A stretch of DNA of 10,053 nucleotides from Candidatus Omnitrophota bacterium (GTDB taxonomy: Bacteria; Omnitrophota; Gorgyraeia; Tantalellales; Tantalellaceae), in assembly GCA_013204685.1 (NCBI GenBank), contig JABMSC010000126.1:1-10053 (forward strand), written 5' to 3'. Positions 6,208-10,053 of the stretch are shown here, in pieces. A program made the position numbers and the translations under genes. The notes under the pieces are model-generated. The model was not told where the DNA came from. It did not search any database and saw nothing but the letters and a program-made list of their open reading frames with translations. The first letter of the stretch is position 1. Each line of letters opens with the position of its first letter.

Positions 6208-7014
6208 ATGAAATCACTTCAAACCAGACCTATTGGCATATTCGACTCTGGAGTCGGGGGACTGACGGTAGTAAAGAACGTACGCCGGCATCTTCCCGAG
6301 GAGGATATACTCTATTTTGGAGACACTGCCCGTGTTCCTTATGGCAATAAATCGCGTGACACAATTGTACGCTTTTCTCTGGAAATAATGGCTTTTATGC
6401 TGGAGTGCAGAGTTAAAATGGTTATTGTGGCATGTAACACCGCTTCAAGCCTGGCGTTACCATTTTTACGAAAATATTATTCTATTCCTATTGTAGGGGT
6501 TATAACCCCGGGTGTCAGGGAGGCAGCCCGAAGCACAAAAAACGGCAGGATAGGGGTTATCGGAACGGAATCCACTATTAGCAGTAAGGCATATGACAGG
6601 GAATTGAGGAAAAATAAACAAAAAGGACGTATCTTTTCAAAAGGGTGTCCTTTATTTGTGCCGCTTGTTGAAAATAGATTTACAGGGAGCGATATAACTT
6701 ATCAGATAGTTGGCCACTATTTAAAAAGCTTGAAACAGAAGAAAATAGACACCCTCATACTGGGCTGCACACATTATCCTGTCCTTAGGCCCGTTATAAG
6801 CAAGGTGATGGGTAGCAGGGTCAAGCTTATTGATTCCTCATTAGCCGTTGCAAAGGAAGTTAAGGAAATACTGGTAAATGAAAAACTTGCGGCTCCGGAG
6901 AAAAAACGAAAGGCGAGATCACAGTATTATGTAAGTGACGATGTTAAAGGTTTCTGCAAGACTGCAAACATATTTCTTAAGGAAAAAATCAGCGCGAAAA
7001 AGGTGGTTTTATGA
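6208..7014 (+). CDS. murI: Glutamate racemase
   Basis: MurI interconverts L- and D-glutamate in the cytoplasm without a cofactor, supplying D-Glu for peptidoglycan. The 268-residue length is typical. Visible signatures are IGIFDSGVGGLTV (9-21), FGDTARVPYG (37-46) and the two catalytic cysteines, Cys76 in VACNTAS and Cys187 in LGCTHYP, which act as the opposing acid/base pair. The first conserved motif comes within ten residues of the ATG, so this start is well supported despite the missing ribosome binding site. Its TGA overlaps the ATG of the fumarase alpha gene (ATGA), so the two are translationally coupled. It appears to lead a five-gene transcript running to rdgB. Confidence 0.96.
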   Translation: MKSLQTRPIGIFDSGVGGLTVVKNVRRHLPEEDILYFGDTARVPYGNKSRDTIVRFSLEIMAFMLECRVKMVIVACNTASSLALPFLRKYYSIPIVGVITPGVREAARSTKNGRIGVIGTESTISSKAYDRELRKNKQKGRIFSKGCPLFVPLVENRFTGSDITYQIVGHYLKSLKQKKIDTLILGCTHYPVLRPVISKVMGSRVKLIDSSLAVAKEVKEILVNEKLAAPEKKRKARSQYYVSDDVKGFCKTANIFLKEKISAKKVVL

Positions 7015-7862
7015 AGTTGCGTGAAATACAAGCCCGGACGATAGAGAAAACCGTAAAAGAGCTGTGCATTAAAGCAAATACTTTGCTGCGGGAAGATGTC
7101 TTACAGGCTTTTCGTGCCTTTTTTGATAAGGAAGAGGAAAATACACTCCCGAAAAAGATGTTAAAGGTCCTTATTGAAAATTCTGAGATCGCTGAAGAGA
7201 AGAAGCTTCCGCTTTGTCAGGATACGGGTATGGTTGCTGTTTTTATCGAAATGGGACAGGATGTGCATATTCTTGGCGGAAGCCTGTCAGGAGCTATTAA
7301 TAGCGGCGTAGAGGAGGCCTACACAGAAGGATATTTCAGAAAATCCGTTGTTAAGGATCCCCTCATGCGGGATAATACAGGGACCAATACACCTGCTGTT
7401 ATTCATGTTGATATCACTGAAGGCGACAAGATGAGCATTTCAGTTATGCCTAAGGGTTTTGGCAGTGAAAATAAGGGGAAGATCGGCATGCTAAACCCCA
7501 CTTGCACTCAGGATGACATCATAGACTTTTGTGTAGAAACCGTCAAGAAAGCGGGACCGGACGCATGCCCGCCGTATATTCTGGGTGTAGGTCTTGGCGG
7601 GACAATGGACCAGTGTGCTCTTCTTTCGAAAAAAGCATTATTAAGACCCATAAATGAATCGAACCCGGAACCGCATATTGCGGAATTGGAAGAAAAAATA
7701 AAAGAAAGGTCAAATGCTTTGGGTATCGGCGTAATGGGACTTGGCGGGATCTCTACCGTGATAGGGGTTAATGTGAAGGAGGCCCCGACCCATATTGCCG
7801 GATGTCCAGTAGCTGTAAGCCTTTGCTGTCATGCGCTGAGAAGCGCGAGCGCGGAGATTTAG
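7011..7862 (+). CDS. Class I fumarate hydratase, alpha subunit (FumA/TtdA-type N-terminal domain)
   Basis: This 283-residue protein is the 4Fe-4S-binding half of a two-subunit class I fumarase, which hydrates fumarate to malate. Likely cluster ligands are Cys69 in LCQDTG, Cys186 in DACPP and Cys273 in CCHAxR; extra Cys265 and Cys272 lie nearby. Other family landmarks are RDNTGTNTPA (~124), MPKGFGSEN (~146) and GVGLGGTMDQC (~193). L(+)-tartrate dehydratase alpha (TtdA) is closely related and cannot be excluded, but the core-gene context favours fumarase. AGGTGG at 7001-7006 is a good ribosome binding site, inside the end of murI. Class I enzymes are oxygen-sensitive, which fits an anaerobe. 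The beta subunit follows after an 84-bp gap filled with a heptamer array. Confidence 0.93.
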   Translation: MKLREIQARTIEKTVKELCIKANTLLREDVLQAFRAFFDKEEENTLPKKMLKVLIENSEIAEEKKLPLCQDTGMVAVFIEMGQDVHILGGSLSGAINSGVEEAYTEGYFRKSVVKDPLMRDNTGTNTPAVIHVDITEGDKMSISVMPKGFGSENKGKIGMLNPTCTQDDIIDFCVETVKKAGPDACPPYILGVGLGGTMDQCALLSKKALLRPINESNPEPHIAELEEKIKERSNALGIGVMGLGGISTVIGVNVKEAPTHIAGCPVAVSLCCHALRSASAEI

Positions 7863-7931
7863 CGCTGAGTTCTGTGTGCTGAGTGCTGAGTATCACGACC
7901 CAGCACCCAGCACCCAGCACCCAGCACTAAC
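7862..7931. repeat. Heptamer array between fumarase alpha and beta genes
   Basis: Ten consecutive 7-base words in register start at the last base of the alpha stop codon. The left half is built on GTGCTGA (two exact copies at 7876-7889, plus variants) and the right half on CACCCAG (three exact copies at 7904-7924, plus variants). The halves are nearly inverse complements: GTGCTGAGTGCTG pairs with CAGCACCCAGCAC with one mismatch, so the gap can form an imperfect hairpin around a short centre near 7890-7900. The array ends just before the ribosome binding site of the beta gene. Confidence 0.92.
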
Positions 7932-7946
7932 AAAAAAGGACTATAC

Positions 7947-8480
7947 ATGTCAAAAACCAAGCACATGCAGACGCCGTTGGATAAAAAAGCTATAAACTCA
8001 CTTAAGGCCGGGGAAGAGGTTTTGCTCTCTGGTACAATATACACCGCCAGGGATCAGGCGCATATGCGTCTTTCGGGGCTTATAACCGAGGGTGGCAAAC
8101 TTCCTCTCGAACTCACCGGCCAGGTTATTTATTATTGCGGGCCCGCCCCCGCAAAGACGGGACCTATCGGTTCCTGCGGACCGACAACTTCGGGACGCAT
8201 GGATCCTTTTACTCCGATGCTTCTTGATGCGGGTCTAAAAGGTATGATAGGCAAGGGAAGGAGATCTCAGGAAGTTGCGGACGCCATAAAGAAGAATGGC
8301 GCGGTATATTTTATTGCGCCCGGAGGCGCGGGTGCTTATCTCAGAGAGAAAGTAATATCCTGCGTGACTGTGGCCTTTGAGGACCTGGGCCCTGAGGCAA
8401 TATATAAGCTCGAGGTAAAGGATTTCCCGCTGGTTGTCGGGATCGATACTGAGGGTAAAGATATATATTCGAAGTTGTAG
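7947..8480 (+). CDS. Class I fumarate hydratase, beta subunit (Fe-S hydro-lyase C-terminal domain)
   Basis: This 177-residue protein is the partner of the alpha subunit and carries the substrate-handling half of class I fumarase. Characteristic pieces are GTIYTARDQAH (29-39), YYCGPAPA, SCGPTTSGRM (~75-84) and GMIGKGR (~99-105), then GGAGAYLREKV and a DFPLVVGIDTEG end. These match the FumA/TtdB C-terminal family. The ATG is supported by AAGGA at 7936-7940, six bases upstream. The 84-bp gap from the alpha gene is unusually long for subunits of one enzyme and holds only the repeat array. A tartrate dehydratase beta subunit is the alternative. Confidence 0.93.
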   Translation: MSKTKHMQTPLDKKAINSLKAGEEVLLSGTIYTARDQAHMRLSGLITEGGKLPLELTGQVIYYCGPAPAKTGPIGSCGPTTSGRMDPFTPMLLDAGLKGMIGKGRRSQEVADAIKKNGAVYFIAPGGAGAYLREKVISCVTVAFEDLGPEAIYKLEVKDFPLVVGIDTEGKDIYSKL

Positions 8481-8490
8481 GATAAATCGA

Positions 8491-8506
8491 AACCGGCTTA
8501 CCGGTT
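8491..8506. other. Small hairpin between fumarase beta and rph
   Basis: AACCGG (8491-8496) and CCGGTT (8501-8506) pair around a CTTA tetraloop, 10 bases after the fumarase stop. No T-run follows, so it is unlikely to terminate. It may slow 3' decay or processing between the two cistrons. Confidence 0.45.
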
Positions 8507-8533
8507 CAGACAAAAAAGCCAGAAAGGAAAAAG

Positions 8534-9256
8534 ATGAGAGAAGACGGTAGACTAGCCATGGGAATAAGAAAGATCAAGGTAAAGACGAATTATCTTCAGC
8601 ACGCAGAGGGATCATGCCTATTTGAGATAGGTAACACCAAGGTTGTATGTTCTGCAAGTGTCGAGGACGGAGTTCCGCGTTTTCTTAAAGGGCAGGGCAC
8701 AGGATGGATAACATCAGAGTATAGTATGCTTCCCAGATCCTGCAAAAGCAGAGTGCCCCGGGAGTCCTCAAGAGGTAAACAAAGCGGAAGGACGCTTGAG
8801 ATACAGCGTTTAATAGGCCGTGCATTAAGAAGTGTTGTTGATATGGACGCGCTGGATGAGCGAACTATCTGGATCGATTGCGATGTCCTCGAGGCCGACG
8901 GAGGCACAAGGTGTGCCAGTATAACGGGAAGCTTCATTGCTCTTTGCCTGGCGCTTGATCATATGAAAAAACAAAAGATGATAGACAGAATACCCGTAAG
9001 CGGTTTTGTGGGCGCCATAAGCGTTGGTGTTGTTAACGGTAATAATTATCTTGATCTGAACTACAGCGAAGATTCATCCGCGGAAGTAGACATGAATATT
9101 GTGATGACGGAATCCGGGAAATTTGTGGAAGTTCAGGGTACTGCTGAGAGGGAGCCTTTCAGTCGTGAACAGATGGACGAACTCTTGGAATTGGCTAAGA
9201 AGGGTGTTGAAAAACTTATCGAGGAACAAAAGACCGCCCTGAAAGGGATCCTTTAA
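8534..9256 (+). CDS. rph: Ribonuclease PH
   Basis: This 240-residue, full-length RNase PH is a phosphorolytic 3'-to-5' exoribonuclease that trims tRNA precursors and other RNAs as a hexameric ring. The sequence begins MREDGR, as the family does, fixing the start; AAAGGA at 8523-8528 is the ribosome binding site. Phosphate-binding Arg86 (SGRTLEIQR) and Arg126 (GGTRCASITG) stand at the same numbers as in the Bacillus enzyme (from memory). The metal-site acids lie in LDLNYSED and AEVDMN (Asp180, Asp186). SEYSMLPRS replaces the commoner TAEYxMLPRA, a mild variation. rdgB follows after two bases, a pairing seen in many bacteria. Confidence 0.97.
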   Translation: MREDGRLAMGIRKIKVKTNYLQHAEGSCLFEIGNTKVVCSASVEDGVPRFLKGQGTGWITSEYSMLPRSCKSRVPRESSRGKQSGRTLEIQRLIGRALRSVVDMDALDERTIWIDCDVLEADGGTRCASITGSFIALCLALDHMKKQKMIDRIPVSGFVGAISVGVVNGNNYLDLNYSEDSSAEVDMNIVMTESGKFVEVQGTAEREPFSREQMDELLELAKKGVEKLIEEQKTALKGIL

Positions 9257-9258
9257 AG

Positions 9259-9855
9259 ATGGAGATATTAGTCGCAACACACAACAGTAAAAAGCGCCAG
9301 GAACTTAAAACTCTTCTTAAGGGATTTAAGAGCGTTGAAGTTTTAAACTTTGATGATATTGATATTGAACCGCCTGTTATTATTGAAGATGGTAAGACTT
9401 TCAGGCAGAATGCCGTCAAAAAGGCCGTAACCACATCTAAATTTTTTAATGGTTTAGTTTTAGCCGATGATTCGGGCCTGGAAGTGGATGCCCTTGGCGG
9501 TAAGCCGGGTGTGCGCTCAGCAAGATTTGCAAGAATAAAAGCCACTGATGATGAGAATAATCAGAAGCTTCTTAAGCTTTTAGAAAATACCCCTGAGAAG
9601 GAAAGAACTGCGAGGTTTGTGTGTAATATAGCCCTCGCCGAAGGGGGGGTACTACTTGAAAGCTTTGAGGGTACAGCCGAAGGAAAAATACGGATAAAGC
9701 CCAGAGGGAAAAATGGGTTTGGATATGATCCGCTTTTTGTCCCGAAGGGGCATGAACTTACATTTGCTGAAATGGCTGCTTCAAAAAAGAATGGCATCAG
9801 TCACCGGGGCCGCGCGCTCAAGCAGCTTAAGAAAGAGGTTAAGAAATATATATAG
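9259..9855 (+). CDS. rdgB: XTP/dITP diphosphatase (non-canonical purine NTP pyrophosphatase, RdgB/HAM1 family)
   Basis: This 198-residue RdgB hydrolyses dITP, ITP and XTP to monophosphates, keeping deaminated purines out of nucleic acids. Family motifs are complete: the nucleotide-binding THNSKK (7-12), FRQNAVKKA (49-57), ADDSGLEVDALGG (69-81) with the catalytic Asp pair, PGVRSARFA (83-91), FGYDPLF (154-160) and ISHRGRAL (180-187). It starts two bases after the rph stop, with AAAGGG at 9242-9247 inside rph as a distant ribosome binding site, so translation is probably coupled. It is the last gene of the cluster, and its stop codon is also the first word of a heptamer array. Confidence 0.97.
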   Translation: MEILVATHNSKKRQELKTLLKGFKSVEVLNFDDIDIEPPVIIEDGKTFRQNAVKKAVTTSKFFNGLVLADDSGLEVDALGGKPGVRSARFARIKATDDENNQKLLKLLENTPEKERTARFVCNIALAEGGVLLESFEGTAEGKIRIKPRGKNGFGYDPLFVPKGHELTFAEMAASKKNGISHRGRALKQLKKEVKKYI

Positions 9856-9899
9856 CGTATAGCGGTTAGCGGTTAGAGAGATAAAAGATAGCGGTTAGG
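9853..9899. repeat. Heptamer array between rdgB and the convergent mscS-type gene
   Basis: Words in register from the rdgB stop are TAGCGTA, TAGCGGT twice and TAGAGAG. A diverged spacer and another GCGGTTAGG copy (9891-9899) follow. It fills nearly all of the 50-bp space between two convergent genes. No intrinsic terminator is visible for either gene. Confidence 0.8.
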
Positions 9900-9905
9900 G
9901 CATGC

Positions 9906-10053
9906 TCAGCTCTTTTGAAGCTCAACACGCGTTCGAGGTAAGCTTTGTGGATATTTCTTCTGTAAAAATTCTAAAAGCTTTTCGCGCGTTTCACAGCGCA
10001 GATTCCATGCAGTCGGTGAATCCGCGGCGCTCATAAGGGCGCGCAATTCAACT
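9906..10053 (-). CDS. C-terminal end of an MscS-family mechanosensitive ion channel (5' part outside window)
   Basis: Read on the minus strand, the edge of the window is open for 48 codons and ends in TGA at 9906-9908. The translation contains LMSAADSPTAWNLRC, ETREKLLEFL and YPQSLPRTR. This resembles the conserved end of MscS-type channels, commonly SAADxxxAWxLRCEVREKL...YPxxLPR. The domain is the cytoplasmic C-terminal tail; the membrane segments would lie beyond position 10053. MscS channels open under membrane tension to release solutes during osmotic downshock. The gene converges on rdgB with a 50-bp gap. The identification rests on one motif recalled from the family, with no search. Confidence 0.7.
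   Translation of the reverse strand, partial: VELRALMSAADSPTAWNLRCETREKLLEFLQKKYPQSLPRTRVELQKS

Noticed and set aside
8491..8506. Hairpin before rph as a terminator ending the murI-fumarase transcript
   Set aside because: A 6-bp stem without a T-run is too weak, and the genes around it are closely spaced and co-directional.
8235..8513. Minus-strand frame opposite fumarase beta
   Set aside because: Antisense shadow of a strongly conserved gene, with no motif or ribosome binding site.

Overview
The window looks like a piece of a diderm (outer-membrane) bacterial chromosome. It carries genes for outer-membrane and LPS assembly (bamD-like, lptE) next to core housekeeping genes. Gene content and order (bamD-lptE-holA, then murI, a two-subunit class I fumarase, rph and rdgB), together with a repeat-rich subtilase and heptamer-filled gaps, remind me of uncultivated lineages such as Candidatus Omnitrophota. 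That placement is inference from memory, not from a search.

Layout. Positions 1-2067 hold the 3' part of a long repeat protein. It has two full and one partial 85-residue (255-bp) tandem units, a linker, and a C-terminal S8 subtilisin-like protease domain with an intact D/H/N/S set. Positions 2144-3201 hold two paralogous PilZ-domain genes, each with its own ribosome binding site and a possible extended -10 promoter, separated by a long two-part hairpin. A strong palindromic terminator at 3275-3310 closes this block. Positions 3487-5987 form an overlapping or tightly packed cluster: a BamD-like TPR protein, LptE and DNA polymerase III delta (holA). It is preceded by a promoter-like TTGACA-N18-TAAAAT. 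Positions 6208-9855 form a second co-directional cluster: murI, fumarase alpha, fumarase beta, rph and rdgB, starting from an apparently leaderless murI promoter. At the right edge (9906-10053, minus strand) lies the last 48 residues of an MscS-type mechanosensitive channel, converging on rdgB.

The most unusual non-coding structure is a set of intergenic arrays. They sit in the holA-murI, fumA-fumB and rdgB-mscS gaps, with a possible relic upstream of bamD. All share a 7-bp period but use different heptamers. Two begin at the stop codon of the upstream gene, and several have arms that can fold back on each other. I see no rRNA, tRNA, CRISPR array, insertion sequence or recognisable riboswitch.

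Functionally, bamD and lptE serve outer-membrane protein and LPS insertion, holA serves replication, murI makes D-glutamate for peptidoglycan, fumAB interconverts fumarate and malate, rph trims RNA 3' ends and rdgB removes non-canonical purine nucleotides. The PilZ pair suggests cyclic-di-GMP signalling. The subtilase-repeat protein is probably exported, but its N-terminus lies outside the window.
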